Of a stretch of DNA of 64,000 nt, positions 8,479 to 17,550 are shown one piece after another (within the stretch, counting starts at the first letter, position 1; each line of letters starts with the position of its first letter). The notes beneath the pieces were generated by a model. It saw only the letters and a list, made by a program, of their open reading frames with translations, ran no database searches and was not told where the DNA came from. The DNA comes from Syntrophaceae bacterium. GTDB taxonomy: Bacteria > Desulfobacterota > Syntrophia > Syntrophales > PHBD01. The DNA lies in assembly GCA_013177825.1 (NCBI GenBank), contig JABLXX010000002.1:496001-560000 (forward strand), given 5' to 3'. The translations under genes and the position numbers were made by a program.

Positions 8479-9225
8479 ATGGCCAAGGGAAATGCCGAGC
8501 CCCGACAGAATCACGGCGGCAACAACGTCGTCTTCCAGGTCCGGGGGCTCACCAAGGTCTACCGGATGGGCGAACTGGAGGTCCACGCGCTGCGCGGCGT
8601 GGACATGGAGCTCTACTCGGGCGAGCTGGTCGTCCTCCTGGGGCCGTCGGGGAGCGGAAAATCGACGCTCCTCAACATCCTGGGCGGCCTCGATACGGCC
8701 TCGGGCGGAGAGGTCTCCTACCTCGGGATCAGCCTGACGAAGGCCGGCGACAAGGAACTGACGGAGTATCGACGGGTCCACGTCGGGTTCGTCTTCCAGT
8801 TCTACAACCTCATTCCCAGCCTGACGGCCCGGGAGAATGTCGAGGTCGTCACCGAGATCGCCGCGGAGCCGATGCCGGCCGCTGAGGCCCTGCGCCTGGT
8901 GGGCCTTTCGGAGCGGCTGGACCACTTTCCCGCCCAGCTCTCCGGCGGCGAGCAGCAGCGCGTCGCCATCGCCCGGGCGATCTCCAAGAACCCCAAGGTT
9001 TTGCTCTGCGACGAGCCGACGGGGGCCCTCGACTCCGGGACGGGCATCGTCGTCCTCGAGGCCCTGGACCGGGTTAACCGCGAGCTGGGCACGGCTACGG
9101 TCATCATCACCCACAACGTGGACATCGCCGCCATGGCGGACCGCGTCATCAACCTGAGCGACGGGAGGATCTCCCAGGTGACGGTGAACGCCGAGAAGAA
9201 GTCGCCGCGGGATCTTCACTGGTGA
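8479..9225 (+). CDS. ABC transporter ATP-binding protein (MacB/LolD type)
   Basis: A 248-residue ATPase. Walker A is GPSGSGKST (around residue 55), the Q-loop is [18 protein letters not shown], the signature [14 protein letters not shown], and Walker [12 protein letters not shown]. The [14 protein letters not shown] stretch is typical of the LolD/MacB/FtsE subgroup, which pairs with FtsX-type permeases that push substrates from the inner membrane or periplasm rather than through a channel. The permease starts four bases after its stop, so the two are co-translated. Confidence 0.92.
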   Translation: MAKGNAEPRQNHGGNNVVFQVRGLTKVYRMGELEVHALRGVDMELYSGELVVLLGPSGSGKSTLLNILGGLDTASGGEVSYLGISLTKAGDKELTEYRRVHVGFVFQFYNLIPSLTARENVEVVTEIAAEPMPAAEALRLVGLSERLDHFPAQLSGGEQQRVAIARAISKNPKVLLCDEPTGALDSGTGIVVLEALDRVNRELGTATVIITHNVDIAAMADRVINLSDGRISQVTVNAEKKSPRDLHW

Positions 9226-9229
9226 GGCC

Positions 9230-11593
9230 ATGAAGGCGCTGAACCGGAAGGTCCTCCGGGACCTGCGTCTCATGAGGGGGCAGGCCCTGGCCATCGCGAT
9301 CGTCATCACGAGCGGCATGGCGGCCTTCGTCATGTTCATCGGCGCCATGGAATCCCTTACGGCGACGCGGGACCGCTTCTACCGGGACTATGCCTTCGCC
9401 GATGTCTTCGTCTCCCTGAAGCGGGCCCCGGAGAGCCTGCGGAGCCGCATTGCCGCGATCCCCGGCGTCTCCGTCGCGGAGACCCGCGTGGTGGCCCCGG
9501 TCAAGCTGGACATCACGGGCTTCCCCGAGCCGGTGACGGCCCAGATGATATCGGTCCCGGAGCACGGCAGCCCCCTCCTCAACCGGCTCTACATCCGGAG
9601 CGGCCGGATGCCGGATCCGGCCCGGGACGACGAGACGGTCGTCAGCGAGACCTTTGCCCAGGCACACGGATTCAAGCCCGGCGACCGGATCGGGGCGATC
9701 ATCAACGGCCGGAAGAAAAACCTGGTCATCACCGGCGTCGGCCTCTCGCCGGAATTCGTCCTCATCATGCGGCCCGAGGCCCTCAGCCCCGATTTCAAGC
9801 GGTTCGGAATCCTCTGGATGGGCCGCAAGGCCCTGGGCAAGTCCTACAACATGGACGGTGCCTTCAACGACGTCGTCATGGCCGTGCAGCCCGGGGCCGA
9901 CACGGGCCGGATCATCACCGAGCTGGACGTCATCCTGGCGCGGTACGGCGGCCTCGGCGCCTACGCCCGGAAAGACCAGATCTCGAACCGCATGCTCTCC
10001 GAGGAGTTCCGGATGCTCCGGCGGAGCGCCGAGATCTACCCGACCATCTTCATCCTGGTCGCCGCCTTCCTGCTCAACGTGGTCATCAGCCGGACTGTCA
10101 GCATCCAGCGCGAGCAGATCGCCGCCCTGAAGGCCTTCGGCTATGAAAACGCGGACATCGCCATCCACTACGCCAAACTGGTCATCCTGATCGTGCTGCT
10201 CGGGCTGGCCGGCGGCTCGGTGCTCGGCATCTGGCTGGAGCAGAGGATGGGCCAGCTCTACATGGAGGTCTACCGCTTCCCCAGCCTGGTTCTCCGGATC
10301 AACCCGCTGACGATGCTGGCGGCGACGGGCATCAGTGTGCTCTCGGCCCTGGCGGGGACGCTGCACGCCGTCTGGCGGGCGGCCCGGGAGACGCCGGCGG
10401 AGGCCATGAGGCCCGAGCCCCCGGCAAAGTACCGGGTCTCCTATCTCGAGCGGATCGGCATCGGGCGGTGGCTCTCCCAGCCCTCGCGGATCATCCTCCG
10501 GAACGTGGAGCGGAAGCCCGTCCGGACGCTCCTGTCGATCCTCGGGATCGCCGTGGCCTGCGCCACCATGCTGACGAGCGGCTTCTTCTCGGATGCCGTC
10601 AATTACCTGGTCCAGGTCCAGTTCCGGGTCTCCCAGAAGGAGGACATGACGGTGGCCTTCGTGGAGCCCACGTCCCGCCGGGTCGTCTACGACCTGGCCG
10701 GCCTGGACGGCGTCTACCGGGTGGAGGGCTTCCGCCAGGTCCCCGTGCGATTCCGCTTCGGCCACAGGAGCTACAAGACCGTCATCGACGGGGTCGAGCC
10801 GGACGGCCGCCTCCACAACCAGTTGAACGACAAGGGGAAGCCCGTTCCGATCCCCTCCTCGGGTCTCCTCCTCGGCGACTACCTGGGAGAGCTGCTCGGC
10901 GTGAAGCCCGGCGACACGGTCACGGTGGAGGTCCTGGAGGGGAACCGGGAGGTCCTCCAGATTCCCGTCGGCGCCATGAGCAAGCAGTTCATCGGAACGA
11001 CCGGGACGATGGACCTGGCGGCGCTGAACCGGCTCCTCCGGCAGGGGGATGCCGTTTCCGGGGCCTACCTGACAGCGGACACGAACAAGTGGGAGGAGCT
11101 GTACCGCCAGTTCATCCGGATGCCCCGGGTCTCGGGAATCACGCTCCGGACGAACGAGATCCGCAACTTCTACGACGTCCAGGCCAAGGGCATGCTGTTC
11201 TTCACCTTCGTGGCGACCCTGATGGCCTGCTCCATCGCCGTCGGCGTCGTCTACAACAGCGCGCGGATCGCCCTGTCCGAGCGGAGCCGGGAGCTGTCGA
11301 GCCTCCGCGTGCTCGGCTACACCCGGGGAGAGGTGTCCTACATCCTCCTGGGGGAGCTGGGGCTCCTGGTCCTGACGGCCATCCCGCTCGGCTTTCTCAT
11401 CGGCTACAGCCTCTGCGTGCTCATCGCCTGGGCGCTGGCGAACGACCTGTTCCGGATTCCCATGGTGCTCGATCCGCCCACGTACTCGATGGCAGCGGCC
11501 GTCGTCCTGATCTCGGCGGTCGTGTCGGCGCTCATCGTGCGCCGCAAGCTTGATCGACTGGACCTTGTTGAGGTATTGAAAACGCGCGAGTAG
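9230..11593 (+). CDS. ABC transporter permease with two FtsX domains
   Basis: A 787-residue inner-membrane protein. It has an N-terminal membrane segment, a large periplasmic domain (residues about 45-255), a first FtsX core of three helices (about 265-385), a connecting region, then a second N-terminal helix, periplasmic domain and FtsX core ending near residue 780. This duplicated layout resembles YbbP or fused LolC/LolE permeases rather than four-helix MacB. It lies between its ATPase and a HlyD-type adaptor, indicating export of a lipid, peptide or drug. Substrate is unknown. Confidence 0.85.
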   Translation: MKALNRKVLRDLRLMRGQALAIAIVITSGMAAFVMFIGAMESLTATRDRFYRDYAFADVFVSLKRAPESLRSRIAAIPGVSVAETRVVAPVKLDITGFPEPVTAQMISVPEHGSPLLNRLYIRSGRMPDPARDDETVVSETFAQAHGFKPGDRIGAIINGRKKNLVITGVGLSPEFVLIMRPEALSPDFKRFGILWMGRKALGKSYNMDGAFNDVVMAVQPGADTGRIITELDVILARYGGLGAYARKDQISNRMLSEEFRMLRRSAEIYPTIFILVAAFLLNVVISRTVSIQREQIAALKAFGYENADIAIHYAKLVILIVLLGLAGGSVLGIWLEQRMGQLYMEVYRFPSLVLRINPLTMLAATGISVLSALAGTLHAVWRAARETPAEAMRPEPPAKYRVSYLERIGIGRWLSQPSRIILRNVERKPVRTLLSILGIAVACATMLTSGFFSDAVNYLVQVQFRVSQKEDMTVAFVEPTSRRVVYDLAGLDGVYRVEGFRQVPVRFRFGHRSYKTVIDGVEPDGRLHNQLNDKGKPVPIPSSGLLLGDYLGELLGVKPGDTVTVEVLEGNREVLQIPVGAMSKQFIGTTGTMDLAALNRLLRQGDAVSGAYLTADTNKWEELYRQFIRMPRVSGITLRTNEIRNFYDVQAKGMLFFTFVATLMACSIAVGVVYNSARIALSERSRELSSLRVLGYTRGEVSYILLGELGLLVLTAIPLGFLIGYSLCVLIAWALANDLFRIPMVLDPPTYSMAAAVVLISAVVSALIVRRKLDRLDLVEVLKTRE

Positions 11594-11601
11594 TCGCGGC
11601 G

Positions 11602-11635
11602 CCGCAGGGAAGGGGAGGGGACTCCCTCCCTGCGG
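11602..11635 (+). other. Intercistronic hairpin between permease and adaptor genes
   Basis: CCGCAGGGA...TCCCTGCGG forms a perfect 9-bp stem with further internal pairing but no T-run, in the 83-base gap inside the exporter operon. It could stabilise or differentially process the mRNA; it is not a standard terminator. Confidence 0.45.
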
Positions 11636-11676
11636 GCGCTCCGCCGGATTCCGCGAATTTGAATCGGAGAAAACCC

Positions 11677-12879
11677 ATGACACCCGTTCTGCGCAGAAGG
11701 ATCTTCGTCATCACCGTCATCGCCCTCGCCGCCGCCGGGACGATCTACGGCTTCCTGCCCAAGGCCGTGGAGGTGGAGCTGGCCGCGGCAAAGAAGGACA
11801 CGCTGCAGGTGACGATCGAGGAGGAGGGCCGGACCCGCCTCAAGGACCGCTTCACCGTCTCCGCACCGGTGCCCGGCTTCCTCCGCCGGATCGACCTGAA
11901 CGTGGGCGACGCGATCAAGAAGGGGCAGGCTGTGGCGCAACTGGAGCCCCTGCGCTCCCCCGCCCTGGATCCCCGCAGCCACGGCGAGGCGAAGGCCGCC
12001 GTCGCGGCGGCGGAATCCTCGCTCAAAGCCGCCCAGGAGAGGGAGCAGGCCGCCCGGGCGGACGCCGACTATGCCGGCCAGCGCCACGAGCGCATGAAGA
12101 ATCTGTTCCAGAGAGGCACCATCGCCCGCGACACGCTGGACCAGGCCGAGGCCGACGCCAGGCGGGCCGGCGCGAATCTTTCCTCCGCCAAGGCCGCCGT
12201 GGGTGTCGCCCGATCCGACCTGGAGCGGGCCCGGACCGCCGGGCAGGACTACTCGGCCGGCCGGGCGGGAAGCCGGGGCACCGTTGCCGTCGTGTCGCCT
12301 GTCGCGGGCCGCGTCTTCAGGATTTACCGGGAAAGCGAGGGGGCGGTGCAGCAGGGCGAGCCCCTGCTCGACCTGGGAAACCAGGCGGACCTTGAAGTGC
12401 GCGTGGAGGTCCTGTCGTCCGACGCGGTGCAGCTCCGCAAGGGGATGCGCGTGGAGTTCAAGCGGTGGGGAGGCGATCAGCCGCTCACGGGGACCATCCG
12501 GATCGTCGAGCCGGCGGGCTTCACGAAGATCTCCAGCCTGGGCGTGGAGGAGCAGCGGACCCTCGTTCTCGTGGACATTATCTCGCCGCCGGAGCAGTGG
12601 CAGGTTCTGGGGGACGGCTTTCGCCTCGACACGACCTTCATCGTCTGGGAGGGGAAGGACATTCTCCAGGTGCCCGCCAGCGCGCTCTTCCGCTCGGGAC
12701 AGGACTGGGCCGTCTTTGTCGCCGACAGCGGCAGGGCCGTGAAACGCATCGTCCAGGTGGGCAGACGCAGCGGCCTCAACGCGGAGATCCTCTCCGGCCT
12801 CAAGGAAGGCGAAAAGGTCATCGCCCGCCCCGACGATACTGTTAGAGAGGGAGGGAAGGTGAAGGCGGCGGGGAGGTGA
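11677..12879 (+). CDS. HlyD/MacA-family periplasmic adaptor
   Basis: A 400-residue membrane fusion protein. A single N-terminal anchor (residues about 6-24) is followed by a first beta/lipoyl half (SAPVPGFLRRIDLNVGDAIKKG), an Ala-rich alpha-hairpin coiled coil (about 95-190), the second lipoyl half (VVSPVAGRVFRIYRESEG) and a beta-barrel with membrane-proximal domain. It would bridge the FtsX permease to an outer-membrane factor; no TolC-like gene is in the window. CGGAG seven bases before the ATG at 11677 fixes the start. Confidence 0.9.
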   Translation: MTPVLRRRIFVITVIALAAAGTIYGFLPKAVEVELAAAKKDTLQVTIEEEGRTRLKDRFTVSAPVPGFLRRIDLNVGDAIKKGQAVAQLEPLRSPALDPRSHGEAKAAVAAAESSLKAAQEREQAARADADYAGQRHERMKNLFQRGTIARDTLDQAEADARRAGANLSSAKAAVGVARSDLERARTAGQDYSAGRAGSRGTVAVVSPVAGRVFRIYRESEGAVQQGEPLLDLGNQADLEVRVEVLSSDAVQLRKGMRVEFKRWGGDQPLTGTIRIVEPAGFTKISSLGVEEQRTLVLVDIISPPEQWQVLGDGFRLDTTFIVWEGKDILQVPASALFRSGQDWAVFVADSGRAVKRIVQVGRRSGLNAEILSGLKEGEKVIARPDDTVREGGKVKAAGR

Positions 12880-13009
12880 GGGGAAGCAATGAATTCAAGA
12901 GACGGGAAATCAGTTTAAAGTTCAACCTGAAAAAAGAGATTTGAAGATCGATCGAATATTTTAAACTCTTTTTCAACAGCCTGCTAAAGGACGGGGAAGG
13001 AGCATTGCC

Positions 13010-14122
13010 ATGATTTCGAGAAGAAAATTCATGGCCGCGGCAGCTATTGGAGGGACCGGTGTTGTTGTCGCAGGGTGTGCTGTGAATGCACACAATGCAC
13101 ATGCGGAATACGACGCGTTGGTGCAACGGACTTGGCGCCACACTCAAGGCGACATGAACTCTCATTCTGCACAAATACATGAGATTGTTCGATATGCGAC
13201 GCTGGCGCCTTCCAGTCACAACACACAGTGCTGGAAATTCAAGCTTGGAGAGGACACGGTTTCCATTCTTCCTGATTTCCAGCGTCGTTGTCCGGTGGTT
13301 GATCCTGACGATCATCACCTGTTCGTCAGCCTTGGTTGCGCTGTGGAAAACCTCATACAGGCTGCAGCAGCGTCAGGTTTTCGAGGCGAGGCGTCGTTCA
13401 ATGTTCGTGGGGATGAGTCCGTCGATATCGCCCTGGTGCCTGCCAAGCCCTTCCTTTCTCCATTATTCGATGCCATTCCATCGCGGCAATCTACACGTGG
13501 CGAGTTCGACAGAAATCCGATATCTTCAGAAGACCTTATGTTGCTGGAGAAAGCCGGCTCCAGAGACGGTGTCCGTGTTCACCTGCTGACTGAGCGAAAA
13601 GCCATGGAGCATGTACTTGATTTCGTGATTCAGGGAAATACGGCGCAAATGCGCAACCGAGCATTTGTTCAGGAACTCAAAGACTGGGTGCGCTTCAACG
13701 GTGCTCATGCGGCCAGAACCGGTGATGGATTGTTCGCGGGATCCTCTGGAAATCCATCGGTTCCAGTATGGCTTGGTAAAATCCTGTTCGATCTGTTCTT
13801 CACGGAGGGTGCGGAAAATGACAAATATGCAAGACATATCCGCAGCTCTGCCGGAGTCGCGGTTTTTGTTTCGGAGCGGGACGACAAGTCTTGTTGGGTA
13901 GAAACGGGCCGGGCTTTTGAGCGTTTTGCGTTACAGGCCACGGTGCTTGGAATTCGGCATGCGCACCTGAACCAACCCGTCGAAGTGCCGTCGATCCGAC
14001 CACAGTTCGCCAACTTCCTGGGTGTGGGCAGTAAAAGACCAGACCTTATCGTTCGCTTTGGTCGAGGGCCGGAAATGCCACGTTCTTTGCGACGTCCAAT
14101 AGAAAAGGTGATTCAAATATAA
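13010..14122 (+). CDS. Acg-like FMN-binding nitroreductase-family protein, Tat-exported lipoprotein
   Basis: A 370-residue protein. It begins with a twin-arginine signal (SRRKFM, residues 3-8), a hydrophobic segment and a lipobox-like VAGC, so it is probably a Tat-exported lipoprotein. The mature part has nitroreductase-fold features: YATLAPSSHNTQCWKF near residue 64 and SRQSTRGEFDRN near residue 165, as in the Acg subfamily, which may bind FMN as a sink rather than reduce substrates. Its base composition is visibly less GC-rich than the flanking genes, suggesting acquisition. AAGGAG precedes the ATG. It stands alone in a spaced region. Confidence 0.8.
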   Translation: MISRRKFMAAAAIGGTGVVVAGCAVNAHNAHAEYDALVQRTWRHTQGDMNSHSAQIHEIVRYATLAPSSHNTQCWKFKLGEDTVSILPDFQRRCPVVDPDDHHLFVSLGCAVENLIQAAAASGFRGEASFNVRGDESVDIALVPAKPFLSPLFDAIPSRQSTRGEFDRNPISSEDLMLLEKAGSRDGVRVHLLTERKAMEHVLDFVIQGNTAQMRNRAFVQELKDWVRFNGAHAARTGDGLFAGSSGNPSVPVWLGKILFDLFFTEGAENDKYARHIRSSAGVAVFVSERDDKSCWVETGRAFERFALQATVLGIRHAHLNQPVEVPSIRPQFANFLGVGSKRPDLIVRFGRGPEMPRSLRRPIEKVIQI

Positions 14123-14382
14123 TTTCAATATATTGAACTTTCCTGTCCGCCATGGATACGCTCTGCCCGCGGAGGTGCCCTACACAAGCCTCTGACCGGC
14201 CGGAGCCTTCTCCACCGATTGCTTCACCTCGCTTTAAATTCTGTCCGACACAATGTGGCCTGCCTCGATCTCGTCGGTACAGACGACCTGCTGGACACGG
14301 TGAGGCCGACGGACAACAACGATGTCCGTCGCGAGCCTCGGCGGCCGAGCGTCCCCATCGTTCGTTATCGATGGAGCGATCG

Positions 14383-15312
14383 TCAACGGCGCTTCAGGGG
14401 GATGCAGATGTCGAAGATCCACTTGCCCTCGGGGTGTTCTTCTGCGTTGTTGTGGTACAGCTCGTAGCAGGGAAGGTCGTCGCACTCGTACCCGCTGCCG
14501 ACGAGCCAGGCAAAGGCGCTCTCCCAGGCCTGCGGGAAGCCGTCCGGGAGGATCTCGAAGCGGCAGACGGCGTAATATCCGCCGCGGATGGTCTGCATGC
14601 CGATCTGGCCTTCCGCCGTCGTTCCCCGGGGAACGCTCACGCAGGCGTCGATGCGGCATTTCTCCGGCGGCGTCACTTCGGGATTGTCCCAATAGACCAT
14701 CATGGTCTCGCCGGATTTCAGATAACCCCCCGGCCCCGCCCACCGCATCAGCTCGCTGAACGCCCCCTCGCATGTTTCCTTGCCGTACGGCCCGATCCTG
14801 CGCACGTAGGCGACATGGTACTCCGGCATTTGTTTGACTTCTGCGTTCATGTCTCTCATCCTTTCGCTTTTTTCCGGGTCCGCTTCGAACCCGGTGCCGG
14901 AACCGTATCCGATCCAAAGTGAAAAGGCGTTTTCCTGCTTGCTGAACTTGTTTCCCTGCTTGCTTTTTCGATAGGCCGAGGGCGTCATCCCGAAAGACTG
15001 GCGAAACGCTTTGGCGAAGTTCTGGGAGCTCGAGAATCCGCAGTCCATGGCGATCGCGGTGATGCTGTCATGCCGGTCGGAGAGAAGCCGGTTGGCGGCC
15101 AGCTCCAGGCGGAGCCTCCTGGTGAACTCCGCGACGGTCTCGCCCACCACGGCTTTGAAGATCCGGTGGAAATGAAACATCGAGAAATTGGCCGTTCGGG
15201 CGATCTCTTCCAGGGAAAGATCCCGGTCGAGGTTGTGGCTGATGAAGTTCATGGCGCGGCAGATGCGCCTCCGGTACTCCATGGCCGTGTGCCGCAGGAC
15301 GGAGTTTTTCAT
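14383..15312 (-). CDS. AraC-family regulator with GyrI-like effector domain
   Basis: A 309-residue regulator. The N-terminal double helix-turn-helix (residues about 15-115) has SLEEIARTANFSMFHFHRIF and AMDCGFSSSQNFAKAFRQSF, followed by the hallmark GMTPSAYRK. After a linker, residues about 150-308 form a GyrI-like (AraC_E_bind) domain beginning KQMPEYHVAYVRRIGPYGKE, which binds small, often cationic, effectors as in Rob or BltR-type proteins. The ATG at 15312 is preferred; an upstream in-frame extension has no ribosome site. No linked efflux gene reveals the effector. Confidence 0.9.
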   Translation of the reverse strand: MKNSVLRHTAMEYRRRICRAMNFISHNLDRDLSLEEIARTANFSMFHFHRIFKAVVGETVAEFTRRLRLELAANRLLSDRHDSITAIAMDCGFSSSQNFAKAFRQSFGMTPSAYRKSKQGNKFSKQENAFSLWIGYGSGTGFEADPEKSERMRDMNAEVKQMPEYHVAYVRRIGPYGKETCEGAFSELMRWAGPGGYLKSGETMMVYWDNPEVTPPEKCRIDACVSVPRGTTAEGQIGMQTIRGGYYAVCRFEILPDGFPQAWESAFAWLVGSGYECDDLPCYELYHNNAEEHPEGKWIFDICIPLKRR

Positions 15313-15381
15313 GAGTAAATATCCGCCTCGATCCCGTTCAGGCCCCGATGCCGGTGGCCAGCGCGACAATCAGGAATTCCT

Positions 15382-15753
15382 CTATGGTTCTTTGAAACTG
15401 AATTGAAACGTTTTTTCCTCACCGTCATCATAAAAGGAAAGCTCGTCTCCGTTCACCTCGCCGTTGAAATGACACGGGGCCAACTCATCATACCCTTTGA
15501 ACTTGTTTCCGTTTATTTCCAATTCAATACTATGTCCGTGACCGAAATCGTATAGATCGAAGACGTTATTTTCTACCGGTCCGGCCGTATAACACCCCCT
15601 GTCGTCATTAAATACCTTGACGTATTTCGGGCTCAGAGTGGCCTCAAAACTTACGGACTTGGACTGGAAATGATCGTAAATGGATAACGTGTCCAGGCCG
15701 GTGATGATGCGCCCTGCAATGAAGGCTACCGTGGTACGAAGTTTCGGCTGCAT
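15382..15753 (-). CDS. Hypothetical protein, 123 residues
   Basis: A small soluble acidic protein with an excellent ribosome site (AGGAGG before the ATG). It has no signal peptide or membrane segment. It appears mostly beta-strand, with short hydrophobic runs separated by Gly/Asp turns (VNGDELSFYDDGEEKTF near the end). I recognise no family. It lies just upstream of the AraC-type gene on the same strand with a 69-base gap, so the two may be co-transcribed. Confidence 0.65.
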   Translation of the reverse strand: MQPKLRTTVAFIAGRIITGLDTLSIYDHFQSKSVSFEATLSPKYVKVFNDDRGCYTAGPVENNVFDLYDFGHGHSIELEINGNKFKGYDELAPCHFNGEVNGDELSFYDDGEEKTFQFSFKEP

Positions 15754-16153
15754 GATAAATGGTCCTCCTATGAATTGAATTCGGCGTTTGCTCTTACGCC
15801 TCGCATCGGATTTTTGATTTTTTTACAGCCGCTCTCTCGGAGACACAAAAGATGTTGCACGAACGCAGTGGAATCAGCAGTGGGAGAGGGTGTCTTATCG
15901 GAACTTTATCGTAATGCGCGGTTGGCTGTGCCATGACAATGGATATACCTGGACGGCATTTGCAAAACTTCTATGCATCACTACCCCCATTCAATGGAAA
16001 TGGAAAGAAATAATATAGGAAAATGAATGATAATAGTAATGTTCCCACAGGGAATTTGTGTTAACAAGAATCGCAATTCAACCGGTAAAAATACGGAATA
16101 ATCGAACGAACACCGGATGCTCATTGCCTGGAATATCGCGTGGTGGAATCGAT
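15754..16153. other. Intergenic region without recognisable genes
   Basis: This 400-base region separates a minus-strand gene from the ywbE-yaiI pair and must carry both promoters. It is AT-richer than its surroundings. I saw no clear -35/-10 pair, hairpin or open frame. Confidence 0.4.
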
Positions 16154-16351
16154 ATGAGCGGAAACAGAAGATCGGATATCAGACCCGGGTTGCGCGTGAA
16201 AGTGGTCCAGAAGCCGGACCAGTCGAGCGGCAGGCTGACAGAGGGCATCGTCCGGGATATCCTCACCAAGTCGCCAAGTCACCCCCACGGCATCAAGGTG
16301 CGTCTCCAGAGCGGCATTGTCGGCCGCGTCAAAGAGATCCTGGATTCATGA
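16154..16351 (+). CDS. ywbE: YwbE family protein
   Basis: A 65-residue protein consisting of NRRSDIRPGLRVKVVQKPDQ, then LTEGIVRDILTKSPSHPHGI and KVRLQSGIVGRVKEI, which matches the conserved core of the YwbE family (DUF2196), a small SH3-like beta-barrel of unknown function found in many bacteria. The ATG at 16154 matches the usual family start; the longer reading adds an unrelated N-terminus. Its stop overlaps the next start (ATGA), so the two genes are translationally coupled. Confidence 0.9.
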   Translation: MSGNRRSDIRPGLRVKVVQKPDQSSGRLTEGIVRDILTKSPSHPHGIKVRLQSGIVGRVKEILDS

Positions 16352-16821
16352 CCATGCGGATCTATGTCGATGCAGACGGATTTCCGAATGCGGCCAAAGA
16401 TCTGTTGATCAGGGCCGCCCTGCGGCTGCAGGTGGCCGTGGTGTTCGTGGCCAATAAGCCTGTCCGATACGAACCGTCGGGCATTCTGTCGAGCGTTATT
16501 GTCCCTGAAGGCCCCGATCTTGCCGACGATCGCATCGTGGAAATGGCGCAGCCGGGAGACCTGGTGATCACGGCCGATATCCCGCTTGCAGACCGGGTGG
16601 TTGCCAGGGGCGCCTTTGCACTCAACTACAGAGGCAAGCTTTATACGGAAGACAACATCAAGGACAGGCTGGCAACGCGCGACCTGCTGAACGAGCTTAG
16701 AGACGGCGGCCTGATGACGGGCGGTCCGCCGGCATTTGGCAAGAAAGACTGCCAGGCCTTCGTCAACCAGCTGGACAGCTTTCTGACCAAGAGGTTGAAA
16801 GAGAAGAACCCGAAGGAATAA
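16348..16821 (+). CDS. yaiI: YaiI/YqxD family (DUF188) protein
   Basis: A 157-residue cytoplasmic protein starting MTMRIYVDADGFPNAAKDLL, with VIVPEGPDLADDRIVEMA, the conserved GDLVITADIPLADRVVARGA and NYRGKLYTEDNIKDRLATRD. These acidic motifs are those of the PIN-like DUF188 family, predicted to be a nuclease though the substrate is not established. Length matches the family (about 150). It overlaps ywbE by four bases. Confidence 0.92.
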   Translation: MTMRIYVDADGFPNAAKDLLIRAALRLQVAVVFVANKPVRYEPSGILSSVIVPEGPDLADDRIVEMAQPGDLVITADIPLADRVVARGAFALNYRGKLYTEDNIKDRLATRDLLNELRDGGLMTGGPPAFGKKDCQAFVNQLDSFLTKRLKEKNPKE

Positions 16822-16830
16822 CGGGCGGGA

Positions 16831-17280
16831 TCATTTCTCGTTGTGATATTCAGTAAACAAGGCTTGGATATTCTCGTCGAAGTTGAATGTATTCAAAATC
16901 CATTTTCCTTTTGGGTTGTAGAACGTAAATCGCCAGCGCATTGCATGTTTTTCAAACTTTTGAATGTGCACGATCTGCAATAAGGATTTCCCAATCATTC
17001 TTTCACTTATGAACTCGCTGCCGACACTCGTTCCAAACCTGCTCTGAATAACCGGAAGTTGTGATTTTGCCTGTTCACACATTACATTAAATTCGGAATC
17101 CGGAATGATAAGATAAGGCTTCATTACGTTGAAGCCGCCTAGGAAATCGCCGGCAGTAACTTTTGCCATAACCTGATCGGTCAATTTTCTTGCATTCTCC
17201 GTGGAATCGAGGGTGTCGGCCTGGACGGCCGTTGCGCCAAAGATTAATAAAAGAGAAACAAATATAGTAAATAATCTCAT
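16831..17280 (-). CDS. Secreted hypothetical protein
   Basis: A 149-residue protein with a clear Sec signal peptide (MRLFTIFVSLLLIFGATAVQA, cleavage after residue 21). The mature part is small, with aromatic residues near the C-terminus (MRWRFTFYNPKGKWILNTF). It has no recognised domain; the build resembles small periplasmic proteins that are annotated only as hypothetical. AAAGGAGGGG before the ATG at 17280 fixes the start. It converges with yaiI, ten bases apart. Confidence 0.7.
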   Translation of the reverse strand: MRLFTIFVSLLLIFGATAVQADTLDSTENARKLTDQVMAKVTAGDFLGGFNVMKPYLIIPDSEFNVMCEQAKSQLPVIQSRFGTSVGSEFISERMIGKSLLQIVHIQKFEKHAMRWRFTFYNPKGKWILNTFNFDENIQALFTEYHNEK

Positions 17281-17447
17281 TTTCCCCTCCTTTTGTGTAT
17301 TTTTCGATATTTTTTTAGCATGTCCTTGTTTTCCTGGCTCCATCCGAACGGCGGTCCGAAGAAATCAGGCTGGCTGATGCACTGAATGGTTGAAATTGAG
17401 AAGAAGTATCCGGTGATATTGATGTTCCAGTAACGGATATTCATCAT
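17277..17447 (-). CDS. Possible small protein overlapping the next gene
   Basis: A 56-codon frame whose stop overlaps the start of the following secreted protein (ATGA), a pattern typical of coupled genes. The peptide ends in a Lys/Arg-rich tail and contains QPDFFGPPFGWSQENKD. There is no strong ribosome site before its ATG, and it may be a remnant C-terminus. Supported only by the overlap and composition. Confidence 0.3.
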   Translation of the reverse strand: MMNIRYWNINITGYFFSISTIQCISQPDFFGPPFGWSQENKDMLKKYRKIHKRRGK

Positions 17448-17550
17448 CTTTGCAAGGGATGGGTGTCGGGAACGGTACAGATCATGACGGATTTGGAGAA
17501 GAGAGGGAAAGGGGTTGCCCGTCCCGACAACAGAAAAAAGTGGGTGAAAA

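Noticed and set aside
9149-11683. An 844-codon minus-strand frame
   Set aside because: Antisense to the FtsX permease gene, which has clear domains and a proper start; the antisense product is low-complexity.
14123-14382. A possible remnant gene between the nitroreductase and AraC genes
   Set aside because: Frames here are continuations of the AraC shadow and nothing resembles a known protein.
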